This document shows positions 15,366 through 23,488 of a stretch of 45,036 nt of DNA, piece by piece. The notes below the pieces were generated by a model. It saw nothing but the letters and a program-made list of their open reading frames with translations. It was not told the DNA's origin and ran no database searches. Source of the stretch: DASYHS01 sp035998295 (lineage in GTDB: Bacteria > Pseudomonadota > Alphaproteobacteria > Azospirillales > Azospirillaceae); contig NZ_DASYHS010000164.1 in NCBI RefSeq assembly GCF_035998295.1, forward strand, positions 1 through 45,036, in the 5' to 3' direction. How positions within the stretch are numbered: position 1 is the first letter of the stretch; every line of letters starts with the position of its first letter. The translations under genes and the position numbers were made by a program.

Positions 15366-15637
15366 CGGATCCGGCACGCGAGGACGGCGTTCGGATGCCG
15401 CGGTCGGCCAATCCGCAATCCCAGGTCACCCGCACCGTCGTGGTGCGCGGCCACCGTACCTCCATCCGCATGGAGAGCGTCTTCTGGCACCTGATCGAGA
15501 GCATCTCCACGACCGAAGGATTGGGCGTCGACGACCTCCTGTCCGAGATCGACGCGCGGCGCGGCCAGCTCACCCTCACGGCCGCCGTTCGCGTCTTCGC
15601 CGTCACCTATTTCAAGGATGCCCCACCACCGCGCTGA
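15362..15637 (+). CDS. Ribbon-helix-helix regulator (RHH_4 / COG4321 type)
   Basis: 91 residues from the ATG at 15362. TVVVRGHRTSIRMESVFW is the strand and first helix of the RHH_4 family, followed by LIESISTTEGLGVDDLLSEI and LTLTAAVRVFAVTYF. These small dimeric DNA-binding proteins are common in Alphaproteobacteria, often with unknown targets. The short N-terminal tail is polar. A later ATG at 15395 is an alternative start. Confidence 0.8.
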   Translation: MTDPAREDGVRMPRSANPQSQVTRTVVVRGHRTSIRMESVFWHLIESISTTEGLGVDDLLSEIDARRGQLTLTAAVRVFAVTYFKDAPPPR

Positions 15638-15744
15638 CCTCTCACCGGCGCCGGCAGGCCGCTCTCGGCCCAGCCGGCGGGCCGGTTGCGTCGGGTGCCG
15701 ACGATCCCCGCCCGTCCACACAAATCGAACCGAACGATACCGCC

Positions 15745-16038
15745 ATGACAACACCTGCGGCCCCGACCATCTCACCGGTACCCGCGGACGGTGCCGGACG
15801 GACAGGCAACCGGCTCGACGACCCTGCGGTGCTGCTGGCGTTGGCCCGGGACATGGAACGCAGCCTGATCGACCTGCAGGGTCCGCTGGACGCCCTCGAG
15901 CTGCTCGCCGACGCGCTCGACATCCGTCAGGCGACGGCGCTCGCCTGGCTGGTCTCGACGGCGGCGCGCTCCGCCAGCGAGCTGCGCGGGCAATGGGAGC
16001 GGCTGCACGAGATGGCCTCACCCGCGCGCGGGCGCTGA
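15745..16038 (+). CDS. Hypothetical protein
   Basis: 97 residues with no domain I recognise. After a Pro/Ala-rich tail, residues about 28-90 are predicted helical (LALARDMERSLIDLQGPL, then LADALDIRQATALAWLVSTAA and SELRGQWERLHEMA), so a small helical bundle is likely. Codon usage fits the neighbours. It lies in a run of small regulators in the same direction as the RHH and first XRE genes, with 107-bp and 60-bp gaps. Confidence 0.55.
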   Translation: MTTPAAPTISPVPADGAGRTGNRLDDPAVLLALARDMERSLIDLQGPLDALELLADALDIRQATALAWLVSTAARSASELRGQWERLHEMASPARGR

Positions 16039-16098
16039 CAGGCGCAGACGGGTGGGTTATCGTCCGGCCCGGCACGACCCCGTTCCCGGAGCCAGCCC

Positions 16099-16458
16099 AT
16101 GCACGATCTCGGCACGCGCCTGACCCGGCGGCACGACCAGCTCGGCCTCAACGGGGCCGACACCGCGCGCCGGGTCGGCATGAAGTATCAGACCTTCAAG
16201 AAGCTGCTGGCCGGCCGGGCCAAGGGCCTGCCCCGGCCCGAGCTGCTGGTGCGCCTGTGCGAGGCGCTCGCCCTCACTCCGGCCCAGGCCCTCGGGCTGG
16301 CGCCCGTGCCCGGTCTCGACGACGCAGCAGGCGTGCCGCGGCGCGCGTTGCTGCTGGCCCGCCTGGGCGCCGCCCTGAGGCGCGCCGGCCCGCAGGAGTT
16401 CGCCGCCGCCCGCCGGATGCTGGAAGCGCTCTACGCCGGCGACCGGCCGGCCGGCTGA
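16099..16458 (+). CDS. XRE-family (Cro/C1) regulator, copy 1
   Basis: 119 residues. Its helix-turn-helix runs from about residue 6 to 60: LTRRHDQLGLNGADTARRVG, then YQTFKKLLAGRAKGLPRPELLV and RLCEALALTPAQALGLAP. The C-terminal 50 residues are helical (RALLLARLGAALRRAGPQEF). It is a clear paralogue of the convergent gene at 16431-16886: both share the pattern T-x-KKL-x-x-G+, the LPxP/LPPA step, RLCE and LGL-P. The 3' ends overlap by 28 bp. Confidence 0.8.
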   Translation: MHDLGTRLTRRHDQLGLNGADTARRVGMKYQTFKKLLAGRAKGLPRPELLVRLCEALALTPAQALGLAPVPGLDDAAGVPRRALLLARLGAALRRAGPQEFAAARRMLEALYAGDRPAG

Positions 16459-16886
16459 GCCCGGCGGGCGCCGCGCGCCCCCGTCCTGCCCCGCTTCGCT
16501 TCACTTCGCCCTGTTCGCGCAGGCGCGCCCTCAAGAGCGGCGGCATGCCGGTTCAGCGTGTCGAGCAGGTCGACCGCGAGCGCCAGTTGCGCGTCGTCGA
16601 GCCGGTCCAGGCTTGCCAGCAGGGCACGGACCTCGGCCTCGTGGGAGGGCGGCGCCAGCACCTCGCCGTCGCCCGGCGCCGGCGTCAGGCCGAGCAGCTC
16701 GAGCGGCTGCAGGCCGACCACCTCGCACAGGCGCAGGAAGGAGGCGGCCGGCGGCAAGGTCGTCGCCTTGCCCGAGGCGAGCTTCTTGAGCGTCTGGCGG
16801 TGCAGGCCGGTGCGGCGCTCCAGCTCGGCCATGGAGAGGCGCAGATGATCCAGCCGGGCGGTCAGGCGGCGCGCGAGAATGTCCAT
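16431..16886 (-). CDS. XRE-family (Cro/C1) regulator, copy 2
   Basis: 151 residues from the ATG at 16886. The HTH lies at residues about 5-60: LTARLDHLRLSMAELERRTG, then HRQTLKKLASGKATTLPPAA and FLRLCEVVGLQPLELLGLTP. A helical C-terminal section (VRALLASLDRLDDAQLALAV) follows, then a basic Arg/Ala tail that overlaps the other regulator. It faces copy 1 tail to tail. An upstream in-frame Met would lie in the A/T-rich region, so 16886 is preferred. Confidence 0.8.
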   Translation of the reverse strand: MDILARRLTARLDHLRLSMAELERRTGLHRQTLKKLASGKATTLPPAASFLRLCEVVGLQPLELLGLTPAPGDGEVLAPPSHEAEVRALLASLDRLDDAQLALAVDLLDTLNRHAAALEGAPARTGRSEAKRGRTGARGARRAQPAGRSPA

Positions 16887-17033
16887 GGCCGCATTTCGCC
16901 GATTGTGGGTATCCGGCTCCACGATGAAATTGGAGAATCGAAAATATCCCTATGTGCGACAACCGGCCGCGCAGGGCCGGTGCGGGGAGTCCGTCTATCT
17001 TTATATGATTCATCTGGTGTTGTTCGTGTCACC

Positions 17034-17056
17034 GGCCGGACGGGGCCCGTCCGGCC
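17034..17056. repeat. 23-bp perfect palindrome in the 16887-17209 intergenic region
   Basis: GGCCGGACGGG (17034-17044), one G, and its exact complement (17046-17056). It could fold as a very stable hairpin or act as a symmetrical protein-binding site. The rest of 16887-17209 has an A/T-rich stretch (16926-17020), likely promoter DNA for the leftward XRE gene, and otherwise nothing I can assign. Confidence 0.6.
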
Positions 17057-17209
17057 CGCGCGCCCGATGTCGCGGCGAAGGCACGCCCGGGGAACGGGAC
17101 CGTGATCGGCGGAACGGGCCGGCGGCACGCGAACGCCCGCGGCGGCCGGAGTCTCACGACGTCCGGGCCGGGGGCGGGCGGAACGGGGATGGGGGCGGAG
17201 GCGGCCGGC

Positions 17210-17698
17210 TCAGGGCCAGCGGCGGCGTTGATCGAGCTTGCGGGCCAGCGCTTCGAGCGCGTGCAGCTCGGCTCGGCGCTCGGCCAACTCGTCGCCGATG
17301 CCGGCCAGGAAGTCGGCCACGCGTGGCCGGCGCGACAGCGCGTAGGTGGTCCAGACGTGGTGGAACGCCTGCTCGAACAGGTCGGAAGGCCAGGCACTCA
17401 TCTCGGCGACGTCGAGGTCGAGGTCGCCGGGTGCCGGCGGCTCCATGTCGAAGCGCCGATGCAGCCGCGCGAGCGCGCGGGCGACCGCGGCCGGATCGCC
17501 GGGGGCGAGGCTGGCGCGAACCTGGGCGAGTGCCGCTGGCAGAGTAGCGGCGATCTCGCGGTCAAACGGGATGAGCGGCGCGGGCTCGGCGCTCCATGAA
17601 GCGGCGAATGCACGCGTCCGCCGCACGCTCGTTGCGCTCGGCGAGCTCGTCGCGCCAGCTTCGGCGCGGCCGGCCGGACGGGGGTCGGGGTTGGGCAT
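17210..17698 (-). CDS. Hypothetical protein downstream of the helix-turn-helix gene
   Basis: 162 residues, no recognised family. The N-terminal 45 residues are low-complexity; from about residue 46 it is helical and acidic/Leu-rich (ATLPAALAQVRASLAP, AVARALARLHRRFDM, then FEQAFHHVWTTYALSRRPRV and DELAERRAELHALEALARKL). It overlaps the broken HTH gene by about 137 bp in another frame, so the true start may be lower (no Met nearby; GTG/TTG possible). It is probably the second gene of the same leftward unit. Confidence 0.5.
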   Translation of the reverse strand: MPNPDPRPAGRAEAGATSSPSATSVRRTRAFAASWSAEPAPLIPFDREIAATLPAALAQVRASLAPGDPAAVARALARLHRRFDMEPPAPGDLDLDVAEMSAWPSDLFEQAFHHVWTTYALSRRPRVADFLAGIGDELAERRAELHALEALARKLDQRRRWP

Positions 17699-18368
17699 GG
17701 GGCAGCCCTCGCTTGCGATCCAGCAGCCAGGCGCGCCAGGCGGCGGCGTGGTCGTGGTAGCGGTAGCCGTTGGCGCGGCAGGCGGCGATGAAGAACTCGG
17801 TGAACATCAGCGGGTCGATGTCGGGCCGGCGCTCGCGCGCTCAGGCGACGTCGGTGGTGCTCGGCAGCCAAGTCGGGTCGACCACCCGCGCCCCGGCCCG
17901 GCGCTCGCGCCCAATCTGCGCGCCGGCGTTGCGTGGCTCCTCCGGCCCAGCCTTCCCCGCCGCATCCGCTTCGTCCTCAGAGCCGGCGTCAGGCTCGGGC
18001 GCGTCCGCGGCCACTTCGCCCCAGGCCCGCTCGGCACCGGCCGACGCGGACGGCCGTTGGCGCGGGCCACCCGGGTGCTGCCGCCGAGCCAAGCGGTAGA
18101 GGCAGGTGCGCATGGCGCCGTTCGCGGCGGTGCGCCGGGTGCGCTCGAGGGCGCCGGCCGCCTCCAGGCGGTTGATCACCTTGATGACCCAGGAGCGCGA
18201 GCGCTTGAGGCTTCGTGCGAGCACGGCCTGGCTCGGCCAGCACAGGCCCTGCGGATTGGCGTGAACGGCCAGGGCCGCCAGCACCGCGATCTCGTCGGCG
18301 CCGAGGGCGGGATCGGCGAACCAGGCGGCGGGAACGATGCCGAAGCGCTCGCAGCGGGTCGCGGTCAT
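17562..18368 (-). pseudogene. Helix-turn-helix (HTH_36-type) mobile-element protein split by an in-frame TGA
   Basis: Start ATG 18368 with GGGAGAG upstream (an earlier Met at 18398 is less likely). Residues about 10-95 hold an HTH_36-like domain: GADEIAVLAALAVHANPQGL, CWPSQAVLARSLKRSRSWVI, then INRLEAAGALERTRR. A disordered acidic linker follows, then DPTWLPSTTDVA and a TGA at 17841-17843. In the same frame the expected C-terminal module continues: DPLMFTEFFIAACRANGYRY, then AAAWRAWLLDRKRG, to 17562. Such proteins act like replication-initiation or DnaT-like factors on plasmids and ICEs (inference). The first 175 residues could still be made. Confidence 0.65.
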
Positions 18369-18752
18369 GGACGGGCTCTCCCTGTCGGGCGGTTGCATTC
18401 TTCCGCTTTAGCCCCGCCTGCCGGTCCCGGTCAAAGCACCCAAGGTTGTCGGAGTTCCCCTCGATTCGCACCGGCTTACGGAAGGTGCCGTCCGGAGATC
18501 TCTGTCCCTCTCGGGCGTCGAAGACCGGTTGCGGCGCATGAGCGGTACCCCGTTTGCCTGAAGCGAATGCAACGCCCGCGCGCGATGCGCTGGAAGCGCG
18601 CTTCCGGGCGGCCCTGCGGACGACGGACGATCCTGCGCTCCTCCAGGCGATCCGCCTGCCCGCCACGCCCGATTCCCAAGGTGCCGCCCTCAAGGTCCAG
18701 TATTACGGTTGCAGCACTGAAGCGACATCTCTCTTGACGGTTTCTTCGGAAA
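18369..18752. other. Intergenic stretch with no supported gene
   Basis: Holds the probable promoter and leader of the leftward HTH gene. A short rightward open frame from a TTG at 18554 (ALEARFRAALRTTDDPALL) matches nothing I recognise and has no convincing ribosome site. I see no RNA gene. Confidence 0.4.
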
Positions 18753-18950
18753 GTGGCGATGCCCGGTGCGATCGTCGAGAACCTGCTGGAGCTGTGGTCA
18801 GTGGAGTTGCATGAGCCGTGGCTCGGATCCGTCCCCTATCTCCCATGCCAGCATGGCGGCCTCAGCCTCGTGCTTTCTGGCCGAGCTGCTCGGTCCGGAA
18901 CGACGCAGGAGAATGGCGACAGGCGAGGGCCTGAGAGCATTCCCCCCTGA
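18753..18950 (+). pseudogene. Possible remnant of an IS701-like transposase N-terminus
   Basis: The first frame reads IVENLLELWSVELHE. About 18850 the match moves to the next frame, SASCFLAELLGPERRRRM. Together they resemble the opening of IS701-family transposases (LWxxELR, then a segment like SAxxFLDGLLGPERRKTGW). The DDE catalytic part is absent. It directly precedes a truncated sigma factor, suggesting an insertion-deletion junction. The match is from motif memory and is uncertain. Confidence 0.35.
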
Positions 18951-19041
18951 CGCGAAGCGCTTCTGGGTCACGTCCAACTTCATGCCTGCACTTTGCATCA
19001 AGCAGAAATTGAAGGACCGCTTCCGTTTGACCGGGGATGAA

Positions 19042-19698
19042 ATGAGGCGCATCGGGCAGATGCGGGCGGCTTTCCTGCTGCACGATGTCTTCGGTATGAG
19101 CTTCGACGAAGTCTCGGACGCCATCGGACGGAAGGCGACGACCTGCCGCAAACTCGCCGGCCGGGCGCGGACCCATATCCGGGAATCCCGCCCAAGGTTT
19201 CCTGTAACCCAAGAGCATGGGCTCGAGCTGGCGGCCGCTTTCTTCATCGCGTCGAGAAGCGGCGATCTGAGTGCCCTGTGCACGCTCCTTGCCGAAAGCG
19301 TCGTCGTCTACGCCGACGGCGGCGGCAAGGTTCCGGCATCCATGTCGCCGGCGATCGGGTTCGACGCGTCGATGAAACTCTTTCGTGCTCTTGCCCGGTA
19401 TTTCACGCAATCGCCGTCCCGACTGATCCGCTACGCGACCATCGATGGGCTGCCGGGCTTCATCACGGTCGAAGCAGAGGACATCGTGCAGACGACCGCC
19501 CTGCAGATCGAGAGCGGGAAGATCGTCGCAATCTACGTCACGCGCAATCCCGAGAAGCTGCGGCACTTGGCCGACAAGGATGTCGAGTTCCCCACGCCGG
19601 CGGAGAGGATCGGTCGATCTGTCCCTACTCCCCCCGGCGCGGCAACTGAGCTTCCTGCTCCTGCGGACAGGCGGCGACGGCGTTGCCTGTCGGCTTGA
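19042..19698 (+). pseudogene. ECF41/SigJ-like sigma factor lacking region 2
   Basis: Residues after ATG 19042 give sigma region 4 (AAFLLHDVFGMSFDEVSDAI, then RKLAGRARTHIRESRPRFPV) and the SnoaL-like C-terminal extension of the ECF41 group (AAAFFIASRSGDLSALCTLL, YADGGGKVPASM, GLPGFITVEAEDIVQTTALQ, AIYVTRNPEKLRHLAD). The DNA-melting and -10-binding region 2 (about 100 residues) is absent; the upstream frame holds unrelated or transposase-like sequence. Without region 2 it cannot act as a sigma factor. The C-terminal 40 residues are Pro/Arg-rich read-through. Confidence 0.72.
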
Positions 19699-19733
19699 CG
19701 GCACGCAAGGTCCGGCATCACGCGGTCGGCATA

Positions 19734-19843
19734 GGCCCATGGAACCGGCTTCCGCGAGGCGAGGTGAACCGGCCCGCCCCGGTCCACCCGGATACGACGC
19801 AGCCTGCCCCGGCTGCGCAGGGGCAATCGGCCCATAGAACCGG
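19734..19843 (+). repeat. 15-bp direct repeat at the island/cluster junction
   Basis: GGCCCATGGAACCGG (19734-19748) recurs with one mismatch at 19829-19843, 95 bp apart, in the gap between the sigma-factor relic and the RidA gene. The meaning is unknown; it could be scar duplication. Confidence 0.4.
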
Positions 19844-19882
19844 GATTCGACTGGCCTCATCCGTTCCCGGCTGCGAGCCCGA

Positions 19883-20284
19883 TCAGTCCGTCTTTTCGGC
19901 GACGGCGTCGACCTCGATCAGCCATTCCGGCAGCGCGAGGCCGGCGACCACGACGGCGGTGGTGGCCGGCGGCGCGCCTTTGAAGTAGCGGTTGCGCAGC
20001 GCGGCATAGGTCATGATGTCCTCGGACTTGAGGCAATAGGCGTTGAGCTTGACCACGTCGCCGAGATCCATGCCGGCATCGGCCAGGATCGCTTCGATGT
20101 TGGTCATGATCTGCTCGACCTGGCCGTCCAGATCACCGGCGATCGTGCCGTCGGGCCGGGTGCCGACCTGGCCGGCGACGTAGAGGCGACGGCTGCCGGC
20201 CGGCACCTCGACTCCGTGGGAATACAGGTTGTTCGTCGGCGCGGCCATGGTCGCGGGATTGTGCCTGAGATTGGCGGATGACAT
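19883..20284 (-). CDS. RidA/YjgF/UK114-family protein
   Basis: 133 residues from the ATG at 20284 with GGGAG upstream. The family pattern is clear: NLYSHGVEVPAGSRRLYVAG, then QVEQIMTNIEAILADAGM, DVVKLNAYCLKSEDIMTY, and YFKGAPPATTAVVVAGLA with the terminal IEVDAVA. RidA proteins hydrolyse reactive enamine/imine intermediates made by PLP or amine-oxidising enzymes. The canonical Arg before PATT (RPARS in true RidA) is replaced by GAPPATT, typical of the Rid4-7 sub-groups linked to catabolic operons. It is the last gene of the 26794-to-19883 leftward operon. Confidence 0.9.
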   Translation of the reverse strand: MSSANLRHNPATMAAPTNNLYSHGVEVPAGSRRLYVAGQVGTRPDGTIAGDLDGQVEQIMTNIEAILADAGMDLGDVVKLNAYCLKSEDIMTYAALRNRYFKGAPPATTAVVVAGLALPEWLIEVDAVAEKTD

Positions 20285-20332
20285 GACGGTCTCCCGGTTG
20301 GGTGATTGGAAGGGACGGCGTGGCGGAGGCGC

Positions 20333-20776
20333 TCATCGCACCCGGTCCCACGACAAGGTCGACACCGACAGCTTGCCGTCGATGGGGCTTGGATCGGGAC
20401 CGGCCACGATCGTCAGCGCGTCGCCTGCGACCGCGAAGCCGCGCACCTGGTCGGTTCCCGTCCAAAGCTGGTTCCACGAGACCTCGACGTGATGGACGAC
20501 CTTGTCGCCGACGATGGTGTAGCGGCCGGCATAGGCGGTCAGGCCGTCGAACAGCGCGAGGGCCTCCTCGCTGGTCGGCTTGACCGAGGCCGGGAGCTTC
20601 CGGTCGCCGGGGACGTTGAGAACGGAGAAGCGGCCGTCGGCCGTATAGGTCAGCAGGCCGCTCGGACGCTCGCCGCGCGGACTGAACGTCTCGCCGGTCT
20701 CGACCGTCTGCTGGCGATGCGATCTCAGCCGCCAGGTCCCGACGAGCAGGGCGGCGGCGGATTTGCTTTCGGACAC
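20333..20776 (-). CDS. Lipocalin-like (Lipocalin_5) protein, copy 1
   Basis: 147 residues from a GTG at 20776 preceded by GGAGG. LVGTWRLRSHRQQ opens the family fold; GLLTYTADGRFSVLNVPG, GLTAYAGRYTIVGDKVVHHV and SWNQLWTGTDQVR follow. It is a small intracellular beta-barrel of unknown function. It is a close paralogue of the protein at 38753, which lies beside the lactonase gene. Its operon position between the flavoenzyme and RidA suggests binding or handling of a pathway intermediate (inference). Confidence 0.85.
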   Translation of the reverse strand: MSESKSAAALLVGTWRLRSHRQQTVETGETFSPRGERPSGLLTYTADGRFSVLNVPGDRKLPASVKPTSEEALALFDGLTAYAGRYTIVGDKVVHHVEVSWNQLWTGTDQVRGFAVAGDALTIVAGPDPSPIDGKLSVSTLSWDRVR

Positions 20777-20798
20777 GCTCTTTCCTCCGATGATCGGC

Positions 20799-21924
20799 TC
20801 ACGCGCCTGCCTTGGCAGGGCTGGGCTGCCCGCGCAGCGTCGCCGCCGCCCAGCGCGAGGGATGGGCCGGGCCGTACTGGGCGGGGTACTCGATCGGGGC
20901 GCCGAGCCGCTCGGCGGCGTGCCACACCCAGCGCGGGTCGTCGAGGAAGGCGCGCGCCATGGCAACGAGGTCGGTCTGCCCGGACGCCACCGCATCCTCG
21001 GCGGCCTGGGCATCCACGATCAGCCCGACCGCCTGGGTGGCGATGCCGAGCTCGGCTCTGACGCGCGCCGCGTCCGGCAGCAGATAGCCGGGATGCGAGG
21101 CGAAGCGCTGCCCCCCGACCAGGCTGCCGCTCGACAGGCAGACATAGTCGTAGCCGAGCGCCTTGAGCCCCTCGGCGAACGCCAGCGTGTCGTCGAGGGT
21201 GCCGCCGCCCTCGATGAAGTCGCGGCTGTTGACCCGCGCCCCGAGCGCGCGCTGCGCCGGCCACACGTCGCGCACGGCCGCCGCGACCTCGAGCGGGAAG
21301 CGGAGCCGGTTGCCCAGTGACCCGCCATAGGCGTCATCGCGGCGGTTGGTGATCGGCGACAGGAAGCTGTGCAGCAGATAGCCGTGCGCGGCATGCACCT
21401 CGACCACGTCGATGCCGAGCCGGGCCGCGCGCCGCGCGGCGTCGGCGAAGGCGTCGCGGACGCGGGCGAGGCCCGCCCGGTCGAGGGCCTCCGGCACGGG
21501 ACGCGTATCGTCATAGGCGATCGCCGAGGGGCCGAAGACGGTCCACCCTCCCGCCTCCGGCCCCAAGGCCGCCCCGCCCCTGCCAGGGGACCCGACAGGC
21601 CCCCTTGCGCCCGGCATGGGCGAGCTGGATGCCGATCGGCGTGTCCCCGACCGCGCGGCAGAGGTCGAGGACGCGGCCGAGCGCCGCCTCCTGGGCGTCC
21701 GTGTACAGGCCGAGGCACAGCGGCGTGATGCGGCCGGCCGCCTCGACCGCCGTCGCCTCGATCATCACCAGCCCCGGTCCGGACACGACATACTGCCCGA
21801 GATGCTGGACATGCCACGCCGATGCTTCACCGTTCGGCGCGCTGTATTGGCACATCGGCGAGACGACGACCCGGTTGCGCAAGGTCGCGCCCGACAGCCG
21901 GAAGGGCGAGAACAGGACCGACAT
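20799..21924 (-). pseudogene. Old-yellow-enzyme (YqjM-type NADH:flavin oxidoreductase) with a one-base frameshift
   Basis: The ATG at 21924 overlaps the aldehyde dehydrogenase stop (TGATG). The first frame has LFSPFRLSGATLRNRVVVSP, MCQYSA (YqjM-type Cys and Tyr) and GIQLAHAGRKG. The match then moves to the next frame, ALGPEAGGWTVFGPSAIAYD, with the HAAHGYLLHSFLSPITN His pair, DAYGGSLGNRLRF and a normal C-terminus. The shift lies near 21571-21580 in a G/C-only run; removing one base restores WQGGAALGPE. OYE enzymes reduce activated C=C bonds with FMN and NAD(P)H. It is either a sequencing error in a homopolymer-like tract or a recent loss; everything else is intact. Confidence 0.85.
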
Positions 21925-23417
21925 CAGCCCACCCGTATCCACACGGCCTTGGTGTTCAGATAGTCGTCGAACTGCTGGACGCCGGACTCGCGGCCGTAGC
22001 CGCTGCCCTTGTAGCCGCCGAACGGCATCGCGGGATCCATGGCCTGGTAGCAGTTGACCCACACCGAGCCGGCACGGATCGCCTTGGCGAGATAGTGGGC
22101 CTTGCCGACATCGCGGGTCCACACGCCGCTGCCCAGCCCGTAGACGGTGTCGTTGGCGCGCCGGGCGACATCCTCGATATCGGTGAAGGGCACGGCGCTG
22201 ACCACCGGACCGAAGATCTCCTCGCGCGCGATGCGCATGTCGTCGCGGACGTCGGCGAACACGGTCGGCTGAACGAAGTAGCCGCCGGCGAAGACGCCTT
22301 GCGCGAGCCGGGTGCCGCCCGCGGCGATGCGCGCCCCCTCCTGCCGCCCGACGTCGAGATAGCCCGACACGCGCTGCAGCTGCTGCTCGGAGACCAGCGG
22401 TCCGATCTGCGCCTCCGGGTCGATGCCGTGGCCGACCTTCAGGCTCCTGCCGTAGTCGGCGACCCGCTCGACGAACTCGTCGTAGATGCCGCGCTCGACG
22501 TAGAGGCGCGTCCCGGCGCTGCAGACCTGTCCCGAATTGCCGAAGGCGGCCATGGCGGCCCCGGGCACGGCAAGCTCCATGTCGGCGTCCGAGAAGACGA
22601 TGTCGGGCGATTTGCCGCCGAGTTCGAGGGTGATGCGCTTGAGGTTGCCGACCGAGGCCTGAACGATCTTCTGCCCGGTCTCGAACGAGCCGGTGAAGGC
22701 GACCTTGTCGACGCCGGGATGGGCCGCCAGTGCCGCACCGGCCGTTTCGCCATGGCCGGTGACGATGTTGACCACCCCGTCCGGCAAGCCGGCCTCCAGC
22801 AGCAGCTCGCCCATGCGCAGCGCCGACAGCGGCGATTCCTCGGCGGGCTTCAGCACCATGGTGCAGCCGGTGGCCAGCACCGGGCCGACCTTCCAGATCC
22901 AGGAGACGAGCGGCCCGTTCCACGGCGTGATCGCGCCCACGACGCCGACCGGCTCCCTGAGGGTGTAGGTCACGTAGTCGCCGGGCAGGGAATTGTCGAC
23001 GGTATTGCCGTGAAGGGCCGTCGCCATGCCGGCATAGAAATGGAGCAGCCCGAGCAGGCGGCGGCGCGAAGCGCGCGTGCGGCTGATCGGAGCGCCCATG
23101 TCGAGCGTGTCGATCAGCGTCAGCTCGTCGAAATGCCGGTCGACCAGATCGGCGAGCTTGAGGATGATCTGCTGGCGGTCGTAGGGCTTGAGCTTGCTCC
23201 ACGGCCCTTCGAAGGCGCGGCGCGCGGTCGCGACCGCCCGGTCGACGTCCTCGCGGTCGCCGGCGGCGACGCTCGCCAGCACCTGGCCGGTGGACGGGTC
23301 GACGGTGTCGAAGGTCTTGCCGGAGGCCGCCGCGACCCATCGGCCGTCGATCAGCAGCCTCTTCGACGTTCCGTCGAGGAAGGCGGGGCGAGTGTCGGCT
23401 TGCGCATGCGTCGTCAC
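21924..23417 (-). CDS. NAD(P)-dependent aldehyde dehydrogenase
   Basis: 497 residues from a GTG at 23417 with AAAGGA upstream. Standard ALDH features: GVVGAITPWNGPLVSWIWKV (cofactor-binding Asn), MVLKPAEESPLSALRM, VAFTGSFETGQ, LELGGKSPDIVF (general-base Glu), GNSGQVCSAGTRLYV (catalytic Cys), EEIFGPVVSAVPF and the C-terminal PFGGYKGSGYGRE. It oxidises an aldehyde to the acid. In this operon it would follow or precede amide cleavage, giving an acid for the CoA ligase at 33763. The substrate is not deducible. Confidence 0.94.
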   Translation of the reverse strand: MTTHAQADTRPAFLDGTSKRLLIDGRWVAAASGKTFDTVDPSTGQVLASVAAGDREDVDRAVATARRAFEGPWSKLKPYDRQQIILKLADLVDRHFDELTLIDTLDMGAPISRTRASRRRLLGLLHFYAGMATALHGNTVDNSLPGDYVTYTLREPVGVVGAITPWNGPLVSWIWKVGPVLATGCTMVLKPAEESPLSALRMGELLLEAGLPDGVVNIVTGHGETAGAALAAHPGVDKVAFTGSFETGQKIVQASVGNLKRITLELGGKSPDIVFSDADMELAVPGAAMAAFGNSGQVCSAGTRLYVERGIYDEFVERVADYGRSLKVGHGIDPEAQIGPLVSEQQLQRVSGYLDVGRQEGARIAAGGTRLAQGVFAGGYFVQPTVFADVRDDMRIAREEIFGPVVSAVPFTDIEDVARRANDTVYGLGSGVWTRDVGKAHYLAKAIRAGSVWVNCYQAMDPAMPFGGYKGSGYGRESGVQQFDDYLNTKAVWIRVG

Positions 23418-23450
23418 TGTCGGGTCCTTTCTGGTGTCGCGGTAGCGGGG

Positions 23451-23469
23451 CGGGCGGGCGGCCCGCCCG
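23451..23469. repeat. Intercistronic GC hairpin between permease and aldehyde dehydrogenase genes
   Basis: CGGGCGGGC (23451-23459), one G, GCCCGCCCG (23461-23469), a perfect 9-bp inverted repeat with no U tract. In the leftward mRNA it sits between the transport and enzyme genes, so it may set a processing or stability boundary. Confidence 0.45.
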
Positions 23470-23488
23470 GAAGGCGGTCTGCCGGCGG

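Noticed and set aside
21571..21580. Programmed frameshifting in the OYE gene (and likewise in OppB at 42333)
   Set aside because: Neither family is known to use frameshifting, and there is no slippery heptamer with downstream structure that I can defend. Sequencing error or mutation is simpler.
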